A DNA stretch of 56,348 nucleotides from contig DGHF01000136.1 in the NCBI GenBank assembly GCA_002392545.1, forward strand, positions 7,932 through 64,279, written 5' to 3'. Made by a program: the position numbers and the translations under genes. Every line of letters begins with the position of its first letter. Positions within the stretch are counted from its first letter, which is position 1. This DNA comes from Ruminococcus sp. UBA3855 (GTDB lineage Bacteria > Bacillota > Clostridia > Oscillospirales > Ruminococcaceae). The notes under the pieces are model-generated. The model had not been told where the DNA came from and did not search any database. It saw nothing but the letters and a program-made list of their open reading frames with translations. Shown piece by piece: positions 1 to 8,639 of the stretch.

Positions 1-90
1 CTACAGGCGGGGGAGGATGTCACTCTACTGCTATTTTTCATTTTGTGAAATTTGTTTCTCTTGTTAGCTGATAATCCATTATTTATGATA

Positions 91-146
91 TAAAATACAA
101 TTTTCCGCCTGCATTCAGATGAACATAGACGGAAAATTGTATTTTA
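91..146. terminator. long inverted repeat, possible terminator
   Basis: A perfect 17-bp inverted repeat (91-107 with 130-146) encloses a 22-base loop, just downstream of the debranching-enzyme gene. Neither strand has a strong T run after the stem, so it may be a terminator, an mRNA-stabilising hairpin, or the edge of a small repeat. The rest of 1-161 shows no gene I can support. Confidence 0.5.
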
Positions 147-161
147 ATCTTTTCGCTGAAA

Positions 162-2246
162 TCAGCGTTTTTTCATGGTCAGGATGGCTACAGTTCTCGG
201 AGGAATGAAAATTGTATTTCCGTTTCGTTTTATCATTGCATTGCAGTCCCATCCAGATACATACGGAACATTCGTGAAAAATTCCAGATTCCAAAATGTA
301 TCATTCGGAATATCCGGCAATTGCATGGGCTGTTGTTCCCAATGGGCATTGATTCCCAAAAATACAAGGTCGTCTTCGTCGTCCTCGTTCCGCCCTGCGA
401 ACATCACCCCGACTACGTGAGTATCGTCACGGAATTCCTGATTGTTCGGAAAAGAATTATGAATGCTCATACATGGATAACCTAAACTGCAAACAGACGT
501 ATTTTTCCGCAAAATAGGATGCTTTTTCCGAAATGCAATCAAATTTTTCACAAAGTCGAACACTTCATGAAACTGTTTCAGTCTCGACCAGTCCAACCAT
601 GAAATAATATTATCCTGACAGTAGGCATTATTATTCCCGAATTGTGTATTACAGAATTCATCTCCAGCCGGAAACATTGCAGCTCCCCGACTACAAAGCA
701 ATACTGCAAAGGCATTCTTTATCATCCGGATTCGAAGCCCCATCACTTCAGGGTCGGAAGTATCGCCCTCTATACCACAATTCCAGCTTGTGGGGCTGTT
801 GTCGCCATCGGTATTATTCCAGCCGTTGCCCTCGTTGTGCTTCTGATTGTAGGAATAAAGGTCATACAGCGTGAATCCGTCATGACAGGTGATGAAATTC
901 ACTGATGCATTATATCCACGGTATTCCGGCGGGTAAATGTCAGGTGAACCCATAATTCTTTGCACGGCATGATATGCCTTTCCGTTGTCGCCTTTCAGGA
1001 AACAACGCATATCATCACGATATTTTCCGTTCCATTCCGCCCATCTGTGCCAAGAGGGAAAACTCCCCACCTGATACAAACCGCCTGCATCCCAAGCCTC
1101 TGCAATCAGCTTGACTTTGCTCAAAATAGGGTCATATGCCAGATTTTTGAGCAAGGGCGCATTTTCCAACGGGCTGCCGTCCTCACTCCGTCCAAGAATG
1201 GATGCCAAATCAAACCGAAAACCGTCCACACGGTACTCTATTACCCAATGTCGCAGACAATCCAGAATGAATTGTTGCACAACCGGATGATTGCAGTTAA
1301 ACGTATTTCCGCATCCGCTGAAATTGAAATAATGTCCGTCCGGAGTCAGCATATAGTACACATTGTTGTCAAGCCCCTTGAAACAGAATGCAGGCCCATT
1401 TTCGTCCCCTTCTACCGTGTGATTGAATACCACGTCCAGAAAGACCAGAATTCCATTTTCATTCAGTGCCTTGATGAGCGTTTTCAATTCGTCCCCCTCG
1501 TGATTGTATTCCACCTGTGAAGTATAACTGGTATTGGGAGCGAAAAAACAAGTGGTATTGTATCCCCAATAATTCAGGAGTTGCTTTCCGTCCACTTCCC
1601 TTGCGCCGTCCATTTCGTCAAATTCAAAGACTGGCATCAGCTCCACGGCATTCACGCCAAGTTCTTTCAGGTATTCAATTTTTTCAATAATTCCTGCAAA
1701 TGTTCCTTTGTGGGTGACGTTGGAAGAAGAATCCTTCGTGAATCCCCTGACGTGCATTTCATAGATAATCAGGTCAGATAATGGAATATCCTGCTCCGGA
1801 TGTTCGCCCCAGTCAAAAAGCCCTGAACAGACTCTGCCATGATAAATGCCGTAATCTCTTGTTTTTTCTCCCCAGACACTTTGACCTGTCACGGCTCTTG
1901 CGTAGGGGTCTAGGACATTTCGGTTTTTATCGAAAATCAAGCCTTTTTCAGGGTTGTATTCTCCGTCGAAACGATAACAGTATTCAAAATCGTAAATATC
2001 AATTCCGAAAATCATAATTGACCACGTATCCCCGATTTTGTAACGGTTCGGAATGTCAATCACGGCGAAAGGCTCTCGCTCTTTCCGGTGAAACAGCACC
2101 ACCGAACAGGAAGTCGCATTGGCGGAATGAATCGTGAAATTGACCGCTTCCCCGACTGGTGTTGCACCATTCAGAAGATATAACCCCGGACGTACCGGAA
2201 ACCGACAGACCATTTCAATCGGGCTGTATTCATTATGTGGCATCAT
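162..2246 (-). CDS. glgX: GH13 glycogen debranching enzyme (isoamylase/GlgX type)
   Basis: Predicted cytoplasmic debranching enzyme that cleaves alpha-1,6 branches of glycogen or related alpha-glucans. The N-terminal ~130 residues look like a CBM48 beta domain. The TIM barrel follows, with the four GH13 regions: DVVFNH near 271-276, DGFRFD with the nucleophile D346, IAEAWD with the acid E383, and HD at 455-456. The C-terminal ~90 residues form the usual beta domain. At 694 residues it is slightly longer than E. coli GlgX. Either of two adjacent ATGs (2246 or 2243) could start it, behind a GAAAGGGTG site. No other glycogen genes adjoin. Pullulanase or isoamylase specificity cannot be separated from sequence alone. 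Confidence 0.88.
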   Translation of the reverse strand: MMPHNEYSPIEMVCRFPVRPGLYLLNGATPVGEAVNFTIHSANATSCSVVLFHRKEREPFAVIDIPNRYKIGDTWSIMIFGIDIYDFEYCYRFDGEYNPEKGLIFDKNRNVLDPYARAVTGQSVWGEKTRDYGIYHGRVCSGLFDWGEHPEQDIPLSDLIIYEMHVRGFTKDSSSNVTHKGTFAGIIEKIEYLKELGVNAVELMPVFEFDEMDGAREVDGKQLLNYWGYNTTCFFAPNTSYTSQVEYNHEGDELKTLIKALNENGILVFLDVVFNHTVEGDENGPAFCFKGLDNNVYYMLTPDGHYFNFSGCGNTFNCNHPVVQQFILDCLRHWVIEYRVDGFRFDLASILGRSEDGSPLENAPLLKNLAYDPILSKVKLIAEAWDAGGLYQVGSFPSWHRWAEWNGKYRDDMRCFLKGDNGKAYHAVQRIMGSPDIYPPEYRGYNASVNFITCHDGFTLYDLYSYNQKHNEGNGWNNTDGDNSPTSWNCGIEGDTSDPEVMGLRIRMIKNAFAVLLCSRGAAMFPAGDEFCNTQFGNNNAYCQDNIISWLDWSRLKQFHEVFDFVKNLIAFRKKHPILRKNTSVCSLGYPCMSIHNSFPNNQEFRDDTHVVGVMFAGRNEDDEDDLVFLGINAHWEQQPMQLPDIPNDTFWNLEFFTNVPYVSGWDCNAMIKRNGNTIFIPPRTVAILTMKKR

Positions 2247-2292
2247 TGGCTTTCACCCTTTCAGATTATGATAATTTTGGTTGATATAAAGA

Positions 2293-2326
2293 AAAGCACT
2301 GACCGATATTCTCTAACCAGTGCTTT
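2293..2326 (-). terminator. terminator of pta
   Basis: A 9-bp stem (2293-2301 with 2318-2326) and a 16-base loop, followed on the minus strand by a T-rich tract, lies just beyond the pta stop. Confidence 0.7.
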
Positions 2327-2349
2327 CCATCAAATCCAGAAAATTCTAA

Positions 2350-3366
2350 TTATGCCATGCCAGCTGTGATAATTGCCATTGCATAAACTTCGTCCGCATT
2401 GCATCCACGTGACAAATCATTGATAGGTGCATTCAGACCCTGCAAAATAGGACCATACGCAGCAAAACCGCCTAATCTCTGTGCAATCTTGTAACCGATG
2501 TTTCCGGCTTCAATGCACGGGAAAATGAAAGTATTTGCCTGTCCTGCAACCTTGGAATCCGGACACTTTGTTTTTGCAACTTCCGCAGAAACAGCTGCAT
2601 CAAACTGGAATTCACCGTCAACTGTTAATTCAGGGTCAATTTTTCTTGCTTCGATAACTGCATCATGGCTCAGCTGAACGGTTGCGCCCTTGCCTGAACC
2701 GTATGTGGAAAAGCTCAATACTGCAACCTTGGGGTCAATGCCGAAGAAATTAGCGGTTCTTGCAGTTTCTACTGCAACCTCTGCGAGTTTCTGCGCACCT
2801 GTCTGCACTACATTGCCCTCTTTGTCCAGCTTGTCGGGGTAATCAATATTGATAGCACAGTCACCCATTGCAAGCTTTTCCTCTACGCCGTTAACCTCAC
2901 GGAACAGAATAAAGCTCGAACTTACCAGAGTTGAACCCTTTTTTGTCTTGATAATCTGCAAAGCAGGTCTGACAGTATCTGCTGTGGAATAAGTTGCACC
3001 GCCCAGCAATGCATCAGCCTTGCCCATCTTAACCAGCATTGTGCCGAAATAATTGGACTTCTGCAAAGCAGTACGGCATTCGTCTTCGGTCATTTTGCCC
3101 TTACGCAGTTCAGCCATCTTTGCAACCATCTCATCCATTTCCGCATAGGTTGTGGGGTCGAGAACAGTTGCTGCTTCTACGTTAAAATTGCCAGCCTTTG
3201 CAGCTTCCTGAACTTCCGCAGGATTTCCGCAGAGAATCACATTCATAATGTCCTCTTTGAGCAGACGTTCTGTAGCGGACAGAATACGAGCATCTGTGCC
3301 CTCAGTAAATACGATTGTTTTTCTGCTTGCTTTGAGATTATCAAGCAGTTTGTCAAACATAGCCAT
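2350..3366 (-). CDS. pta: phosphate acetyltransferase
   Basis: Converts acetyl-CoA and phosphate to acetyl phosphate and CoA, the first step of fermentative acetate and ATP formation (reversible). The 338-residue protein spans the whole PTA_PTB fold without the extra N-terminal domains of the long E. coli form. Recognisable segments are the N-terminal FTEGTDARILSATE, the central GGATYSTADTVRPALQ and the C-terminal FIFPCIEAGNIGYKIAQRLG. The start at 3366 follows an AGGAGG site; a second ATG two codons later is less well placed. The usual partner ackA is not adjacent. It appears monocistronic, with its own terminator. Confidence 0.95.
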   Translation of the reverse strand: MAMFDKLLDNLKASRKTIVFTEGTDARILSATERLLKEDIMNVILCGNPAEVQEAAKAGNFNVEAATVLDPTTYAEMDEMVAKMAELRKGKMTEDECRTALQKSNYFGTMLVKMGKADALLGGATYSTADTVRPALQIIKTKKGSTLVSSSFILFREVNGVEEKLAMGDCAINIDYPDKLDKEGNVVQTGAQKLAEVAVETARTANFFGIDPKVAVLSFSTYGSGKGATVQLSHDAVIEARKIDPELTVDGEFQFDAAVSAEVAKTKCPDSKVAGQANTFIFPCIEAGNIGYKIAQRLGGFAAYGPILQGLNAPINDLSRGCNADEVYAMAIITAGMA

Positions 3367-3486
3367 TTTTAACAGCCTCCTAATATTAAGATTCTATTAT
3401 TTATTATATCACACTTTTTCACAAATTGCAATAGTTTATTTGGAAAAAATTGTGTTAATTCTATGATATTGTTGTTGTTCACTAAA

Positions 3487-3531
3487 TATTCATAAAAAAT
3501 ACAATATTTATTCATAATTCTATGGTATTAT
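3487..3531 (+). promoter_or_regulatory. putative activated promoter of amt-glnK
   Basis: A 9-bp direct repeat, TATTCATAA, occurs at 3487-3495 and 3509-3517. The copies start 22 bp apart, about two helical turns, upstream of a -10-like TATTAT (3526-3531, preceded by TGG). No good -35 is present. This suggests an activator-dependent nitrogen promoter, but the factor is unknown. The remaining leader up to 3711 (about 170 nt) holds no gene I can support. Confidence 0.35.
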
Positions 3532-3711
3532 AAGAGCATGAAAAGCTTTTCGGTATTCGGAAAAATGAATTTCCAATCAATTTGATATCTGGACAATGGT
3601 GTTCTATATGGCGTATGTGCCGTATGGGACATTTTTCATTTATTGGGGACAATGACGTAACTATATGAATGAAAAAGCCATATTTTCAGGAAAATATAAG
3701 GAGATGTTACT

Positions 3712-4956
3712 ATGGATACAGGAAGCACGGCTTTTGTTCTTCTCTGTTCGGGACTGGTATTTTTTATGACACCGGCATTATCGCTCTTTTACGGCGGACT
3801 GGTACGGAGAAAAAACGTTATCAATACAATGTTTGCATCAACATTCACCATCGGCACAGGAATTGTCATGTGGGTACTGTTTGGGTATTCGCTTTCATTC
3901 GGCACAGACCATGCCGGAATTATCGGCGGTCTGGAATGGTTCGGCTTGAATGGTGTTTCCCTGACTGAACCCTACAGAGAGGGCGGAGCGATTTCAAATA
4001 TGGTCTTCTGTATTTTTCAGATGATGTTTGCCGTCATTACCCCTGCATTGATTACAGGTTCAGTGGCTGGAAGAATGCGTTTCCGTTCCCTGTTCACATT
4101 CATTATTTTCTGGACATTGATTGTTTATTATCCGATGGCGCATATGGTATGGGCGAAAGGTGGTTTTCTGGATGCAATTGGTTCATTGGACTTTGCAGGC
4201 GGAAACGTGGTGCATATCACATCCGGAATCAGTGCATTGCTGCTCTGTATCATTTTAAAGCCTCGCTGTGACATGGGTCAGGCAAACTATCGAGTACACA
4301 ACATTCCTATGGTTGCACTTGGCGCATTCATTCTGGTGTTTGGCTGGTTCGGATTCAATGCCGGTTCTGCATTAGCCGCTGACGGTCTCGCCGCTCATGC
4401 ATTTATTACAACAGCGGTTTCCTCTGCTTCTGCAATGCTTTCTTGGATGCTCTGTGATGTAATTGCCAATAAAAAGCCCACTTTTGTGGGAGCTACTACC
4501 GGATTGGTTGCCGGACTGGTCGGCATTACCCCCGGGGCTGGATTTGTACCTGTATGGGCTGCAATTGTCATTGGTCTGACAACTTCCCCAATTTGTTTCC
4601 TGATGATTTCCAAAGCAAAAGAGAAATTCGGTTATGATGATGCGCTGGATGCTTTCGGCTGTCATGGTATCGGCGGAATCTGGGGCGGTATCTGCACCGG
4701 ACTTTTCACACAGACTTCTATCAACTCCGCCGCAAGATGGAACGGCTTATTCTTTGGAGATACACAGTTATTCCTTGTACAGCTCCTGAGCATTGTCATC
4801 AGTATTGCGGTTGCTATCGTGGGTACATTGATTTGCTACGGCTTGACAAAGCTCCTGACTGGTGATATTCGTGTCAGCGTGACAGAGGAACGCCTTGGAC
4901 TTGACCGCACACAGCACAGTGAATCTGCATATCCGTCCTTCAATGGTCTGGATTGA
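3712..4956 (+). CDS. amt: ammonium transporter (Amt/Rh family)
   Basis: Membrane channel for ammonium uptake. The 414 residues contain about eleven hydrophobic segments. The family signature FAGGNVVHITSGISAL carries the first pore histidine, and the second lies in FGCHGIGGIWGG. FQMMFAVITPALI matches the segment carrying the extracellular phenylalanine gate. The N terminus begins directly with a transmembrane helix and no signal peptide, as in many Firmicutes. An AAGGAG site precedes the ATG. The stop lies 18 bases before glnK, the classic amt-glnK pair in which PII blocks the channel when nitrogen is plentiful. Confidence 0.96.
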   Translation: MDTGSTAFVLLCSGLVFFMTPALSLFYGGLVRRKNVINTMFASTFTIGTGIVMWVLFGYSLSFGTDHAGIIGGLEWFGLNGVSLTEPYREGGAISNMVFCIFQMMFAVITPALITGSVAGRMRFRSLFTFIIFWTLIVYYPMAHMVWAKGGFLDAIGSLDFAGGNVVHITSGISALLLCIILKPRCDMGQANYRVHNIPMVALGAFILVFGWFGFNAGSALAADGLAAHAFITTAVSSASAMLSWMLCDVIANKKPTFVGATTGLVAGLVGITPGAGFVPVWAAIVIGLTTSPICFLMISKAKEKFGYDDALDAFGCHGIGGIWGGICTGLFTQTSINSAARWNGLFFGDTQLFLVQLLSIVISIAVAIVGTLICYGLTKLLTGDIRVSVTEERLGLDRTQHSESAYPSFNGLD

Positions 4957-4974
4957 TGAAAGGAGCGTTTTCAA

Positions 4975-5361
4975 ATGATTATCAAAATCGAAGCTTATAT
5001 CCGTGAAGAAAAAATGGATGATGTTCTTGATGCACTGGCGAAAATGAACGTTCATGGTATTACCTGTTATCAGGTCATGGGGTGCGGTGCTCAGCACGGC
5101 ATTAAAAAATATGTCCGTGGAAATCAAAATATTCCTGTAAATATGCTCCCGAAAATCAAGATTGAAGTCGTGGTGAGTACTGAAGAATGGGAAGATAAAG
5201 TCATGGAATGTATTCGCAGTTCCGCTTTCACCGGACACCACGGAGACGGTAAAATTTTCAGCTACGAGGTGCGGAATGCTCTCAGAATCCGAACAGGCGA
5301 AACAGGCGAACAGGCGGTTTATTCAAACTCCTCCCTCAACCCCGCCCCCCCAAAAAATTGA
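4975..5361 (+). CDS. glnK: PII nitrogen regulatory protein
   Basis: Trimeric PII signal protein that senses ATP/ADP and 2-oxoglutarate and gates the neighbouring Amt. It shows the PII core (IIKIEAYIREEKMDDVLDAL), the T-loop (about 36-58), the B-loop TGHHGDGKIF and the C-terminal RIRTGE. The T-loop is unusual. It reads HGIKKYVRGNQNIPVNML, is one residue longer before LPK than in E. coli GlnB, and has no tyrosine at the uridylylated position (GlnB Tyr51). GlnD-type uridylylation is therefore unlikely. A short tail after the core (about 12 residues, ending PAPPKN) is not typical. It is co-transcribed with amt and followed by a clear terminator. Confidence 0.93.
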   Translation: MIIKIEAYIREEKMDDVLDALAKMNVHGITCYQVMGCGAQHGIKKYVRGNQNIPVNMLPKIKIEVVVSTEEWEDKVMECIRSSAFTGHHGDGKIFSYEVRNALRIRTGETGEQAVYSNSSLNPAPPKN

Positions 5362-5380
5362 TTCTCCTCCTCACTTTTAC

Positions 5381-5413
5381 AGACGGTCGGACTTTTTGTC
5401 CGGCTGTCTTTTT
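5381..5413 (+). terminator. terminator of amt-glnK
   Basis: A strong stem of about 12 bp (5381-5392 with 5398-5409, some G-U pairs) is followed by a T run. Confidence 0.85.
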
Positions 5414-5424
5414 GCGTGAAACTA

Positions 5425-5453
5425 TTGACAGAGATAATTAAAAATGATATAAT
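5425..5453 (+). promoter_or_regulatory. sigma-A promoter of the zinc-finger protein gene
   Basis: TTGACA (5425-5430), a 17-bp spacer and TATAAT (5448-5453), with TGA just before the -10 (extended -10). Confidence 0.88.
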
Positions 5454-5481
5454 AGAAAAAGAATTTGAAAGGGGGATGGCA

Positions 5482-6633
5482 ATGGCAAAAAATGTATGGG
5501 GATACTGGGATTGTCCTTTCTGCTGTGCAAAAACCATTCGTGGCGATAAGACAGAATGTCCGCACTGCGGACATGCAAGAGGTCAGAATGTCCGCTTCTA
5601 TATGCGTGAAGGCGTTCTGGAATACGTCCCTCCCGAAGATACCAATAAAAAACAGAATTGGGTATGCTCTTTCTGTGACAATCAGAACGCTTGGGAATTA
5701 ACACAATGTGCCTACTGTGGCGCAAGACGTGACGAGGCGGAAACGACTTATTTCGGCGGAAATGTCCAGCATGGCGAATATGGGCAGGATGTTGCACAAA
5801 ATGAACCCCCTCCCCCTCCGCCTGATGTTCCTGAAACTCCTGTCACTGATTCGCCGGAAATCTCAGAAACACCTGTCATGGATTCAGAAGAAATCCCCGA
5901 AACTCCGGTTATTCGTCCGGTAACAACCCATTACAAGCCTTCTTTGTGGGAAAAATTGAAACTGCCTGTGATTTTGTCCTGTCTCCTGATGATTCTGTTA
6001 TGGATATTCATTCCGGTTACAAGGAGCATCAAGGTTTCAAGCGTTTCATGGAACAGAGAAATTCAGATTGAAAAATATACTACTGTTACAGAAAGTAACT
6101 GGTCAATTCCCTCCGGCGGACGGTTGAAATATACTCGTCAGGAAGTTCACCACACGGAAAAAGTCATTGACCACTACGAGAAAAAACCATATCAAGTTTA
6201 TGACCATGACGAAATTACCCATAAATACAAAGACTTGGGAAATGGTCAGTTTGAAGAAGTCGAAGTCAAAAAACCTGTTTACAGAACAAAATACCGTGAT
6301 GAGCCTGTTTACCGAAATAAACCTGTCTATGCTACGAAATATTATTACGAAATTGAACGATGGAAATATGACCACTCTCTGAACAGCTCCGGAACAGATA
6401 AATTACCCTACTGGGCGGAAATTCCCAAACTCCAGAACAACGGAAAAGCTGGAAGCGAACGTGAAAGCAAACGTCTGGAGCATTATTACATATATGGCAA
6501 ATATAACGGAAAAATCAAAGAATATGAGCTTTCCTATGATAAATGGAGCAATATCGAAATCGGGCAGGATATCAAATTCAAAACATTACGCTTCGGAAGT
6601 AAAGTCATCGGGGATATTGAGTTATTAGAATAG
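5482..6633 (+). CDS. zinc-ribbon / RanBP2-type zinc-finger membrane protein
   Basis: Function unknown. I place the start at 5482, seven bases after GAAAGGGGG, giving 383 residues; upstream in-frame ATGs lie before this site. Residues 7-31 form one zinc ribbon (C11, C14, C26, C29). Residues 60-82 match the RanBP2-type pattern W-x-C-x2-C-x3-N-x6-C-x2-C (C62, C65, C76, C79). Next come a Pro/Glu-rich linker with repeated PETPV units (about 108-145), one transmembrane helix (about 160-180) and a ~200-residue outer domain rich in Tyr, Lys and KPVY-like repeats. Predicted topology puts the zinc fingers in the cytoplasm. It is monocistronic between its own promoter and terminator. Confidence 0.8.
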   Translation: MAKNVWGYWDCPFCCAKTIRGDKTECPHCGHARGQNVRFYMREGVLEYVPPEDTNKKQNWVCSFCDNQNAWELTQCAYCGARRDEAETTYFGGNVQHGEYGQDVAQNEPPPPPPDVPETPVTDSPEISETPVMDSEEIPETPVIRPVTTHYKPSLWEKLKLPVILSCLLMILLWIFIPVTRSIKVSSVSWNREIQIEKYTTVTESNWSIPSGGRLKYTRQEVHHTEKVIDHYEKKPYQVYDHDEITHKYKDLGNGQFEEVEVKKPVYRTKYRDEPVYRNKPVYATKYYYEIERWKYDHSLNSSGTDKLPYWAEIPKLQNNGKAGSERESKRLEHYYIYGKYNGKIKEYELSYDKWSNIEIGQDIKFKTLRFGSKVIGDIELLE

Positions 6634-6651
6634 AATTATCTACAAATAGTA

Positions 6652-6689
6652 AAAAAGGACGGCTGGTTTTTTAGCCAGTTGTCCTTTTT
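6652..6689 (+). terminator. terminator
   Basis: A long stem (AAAAAGGAC-GGCTGG paired with CCAGTT-GTCCTTTTT) ends in a T run, 18 bases after the zinc-finger gene. The rest of 6690-6913 holds only the next promoter and leader. Confidence 0.88.
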
Positions 6690-6819
6690 GTATTTTTCAT
6701 GAACAAAATTGATATATTTTACTTTTTCACTGCAATGCCTTATTTTTACGGGAATGTCATTTTCATGTAGGCGAACTTAGCTAATTTCAACAAATTGACA
6801 AGCATTATCACAAAACTGC

Positions 6820-6848
6820 TTGACTTTTTTGGCTAAAAGTGATATAAT
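6820..6848 (+). promoter_or_regulatory. sigma-A promoter of the hydrogenase-like gene
   Basis: TTGACT (6820-6825), a 17-bp spacer and TATAAT (6843-6848), with a TGA extended -10. Confidence 0.85.
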
Positions 6849-6913
6849 ATAGGTGATGAAAAAAGAGATTTCTAAGTATTTCAGATTACAATAATTAAAG
6901 GAGTGACGTTATT

Positions 6914-8629
6914 ATGCAGATAGTTACTGTAAATGAAAGCAATTGTATTGGATGTAATGCTTGTGTTCGTGTCTGTCCTGTTCATGCCAATGTAACCAGA
7001 CTAAAAGAGGGAACAACAGACGAATTCGTTACTACAATCGATTCCAATGCTTGTATTAACTGCGGTGAATGCGTTAAAGCGTGTATGCACCATGCAAGAG
7101 GCTATAACGACAATATCGACGAATTTACCAAAATGCTGGAAAACAAAGAACCTATGGTGGTGATTGTTGCGCCGGCAGTCCGTACCAGTTTCCCGAACGG
7201 TGCATGGCGTGTCCTGCTTTCTTGGATTCGTGAACACGGAAACTGCAAAATTTATGACGTTGGTTTCGGTGCGGATATTTGCACCTATATGCACAATGAG
7301 TACATGAAGCGGAGCGGTAATTCTAAAAAGATTGTGACACAGCCCTGTCCGGCGGTTGTCAATTATATTCAGAAGTATAAGCCTGAATTGATTTCTTATC
7401 TTTCCCCTGTCATGAGCCCTGCCGGATGTCTTGCAATGTGGCTTAAAAAATATCGTGGTGTCAAAGAACCCATGTTCATGCTCTCCCCCTGCATTGCTAA
7501 AACCAGCGAAGCAGCAAGAGAAAAGGCTTTCGATTACAATGTTACTTTCCGCCATCTCGAAAAGTATGTTATCAAAAAAGGTCTTCATTGGGAACAAAAG
7601 GCACAGTTTGAATTTGACGAACTGGAAGGCGGTATCGGTCGCCTGTATCCTATGCCGGGGGGACTGAAAGAAACTCTGCAAATTCTCAATCAGGATTTAA
7701 TCATCAGAAATGCAGAAGGTCCGCATACTTTATATGACAGGCTCGAACGCTATGCACAGACAGAAGACCGCAAAAAGCCTGATGTTCTGGACGTTCTGAA
7801 CTGCGAATTCGGTTGCAATCAGGGAACTGCTGTTCCGGAAACCGTTGCCAACCTGATGGAAGTGGAAAGTATCATGGATAATATTTCCCTGAGTAATGCA
7901 CGTGAAATGCACGGCGGATTCCTCGGAATTGGTCGTCTGAAACGCTTCAAGGAATTTGACAAGACACTTTCCCTCACGGACTTCATGACAGAGTATCATA
8001 GTGAACGTGTCAGACAGGCTGTCCCGACTGCAAATGATTACCTTGAAATTTTCCACAGTATGCACAAAATGGATGCTTCGGAACAGGCTATTAACTGCGG
8101 TTCATGCGGTTACAAGACTTGTCAGGATATGGCTCATGCGATTTTCTTGGGAATGAACGTCAAGGAAAACTGCATTCATTTCCTCAAGCACAGCCTGAAA
8201 GACAGCTACCGGAAATTGCGTGATGTTTACGGTGCTTGTGTGGCAGAAGTGCAGGAAATCGGCGTTGTCAGCCAGCAGGTACAGGAAAGTCAGAGTGAAA
8301 TTCTTGACGCAAGCACGGACATCAGCGATAAGGCTGTTAAATTAAGCGGAAATATCGCCCGTCTCCAGAAACTTAGTGAGACTTATCTCGAACAATATCA
8401 GGGCAAACAGGTAGAGACTATGACCCTTGAAGACTTCGTGAAAATGCAGAAATTTATTGCTGCTATCAGTACCATGTCTAAGAGTTATTACGACGTTGCA
8501 AAAGAGTTTGAGGAAACTTCCGGCAATATCCAGCATCAAATTCAGTCAATGACCGAATCCGTTACCAATTTGTCAGGCATTTCGGACGGCTTGCAGAATG
8601 TCATGCTGGAAAGCGCAAAGAATGTGTAG
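6914..8629 (+). CDS. sensory-type [FeFe]-hydrogenase homologue with Fe-S sensor module
   Basis: Probably a redox or hydrogen sensor rather than a bulk hydrogenase. Residues 1-60 form a 2[4Fe-4S] ferredoxin domain (C11, C14, C17, C21; C47, C50, C53, C57). Residues ~80-365 form the H-cluster domain. The four expected H-cluster cysteines are present (C145 in TQPCP, C193 in SPCIAK, C297 and C301 in CEFGC). The proton-relay cysteine of catalytic enzymes (first C of TSCCP) is replaced by Pro144. A further [4Fe-4S] module follows (CGSCGYKTC, C395-C420), then a coiled coil (~430-571) like that of chemoreceptor signalling proteins. No PAS domain is evident. The start follows AAAGGAG. The next gene lies 10 bases downstream and may be its partner. 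Confidence 0.85.
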   Translation: MQIVTVNESNCIGCNACVRVCPVHANVTRLKEGTTDEFVTTIDSNACINCGECVKACMHHARGYNDNIDEFTKMLENKEPMVVIVAPAVRTSFPNGAWRVLLSWIREHGNCKIYDVGFGADICTYMHNEYMKRSGNSKKIVTQPCPAVVNYIQKYKPELISYLSPVMSPAGCLAMWLKKYRGVKEPMFMLSPCIAKTSEAAREKAFDYNVTFRHLEKYVIKKGLHWEQKAQFEFDELEGGIGRLYPMPGGLKETLQILNQDLIIRNAEGPHTLYDRLERYAQTEDRKKPDVLDVLNCEFGCNQGTAVPETVANLMEVESIMDNISLSNAREMHGGFLGIGRLKRFKEFDKTLSLTDFMTEYHSERVRQAVPTANDYLEIFHSMHKMDASEQAINCGSCGYKTCQDMAHAIFLGMNVKENCIHFLKHSLKDSYRKLRDVYGACVAEVQEIGVVSQQVQESQSEILDASTDISDKAVKLSGNIARLQKLSETYLEQYQGKQVETMTLEDFVKMQKFIAAISTMSKSYYDVAKEFEETSGNIQHQIQSMTESVTNLSGISDGLQNVMLESAKNV

Positions 8630-8639
8630 GTGAGTATTT

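Noticed and set aside
960..1520. Long open frame opposite the debranching enzyme
   Set aside because: It has no ribosome site and lies wholly inside a confident gene; an antisense shadow.
3532..3711. Glutamine riboswitch or ANTAR target before amt
   Set aside because: I could not draw a convincing conserved structure or motif.
6914..8629. Catalytic hydrogen-producing [FeFe]-hydrogenase
   Set aside because: The proton-relay cysteine is replaced and a signalling-type coiled coil follows; sensor role preferred.
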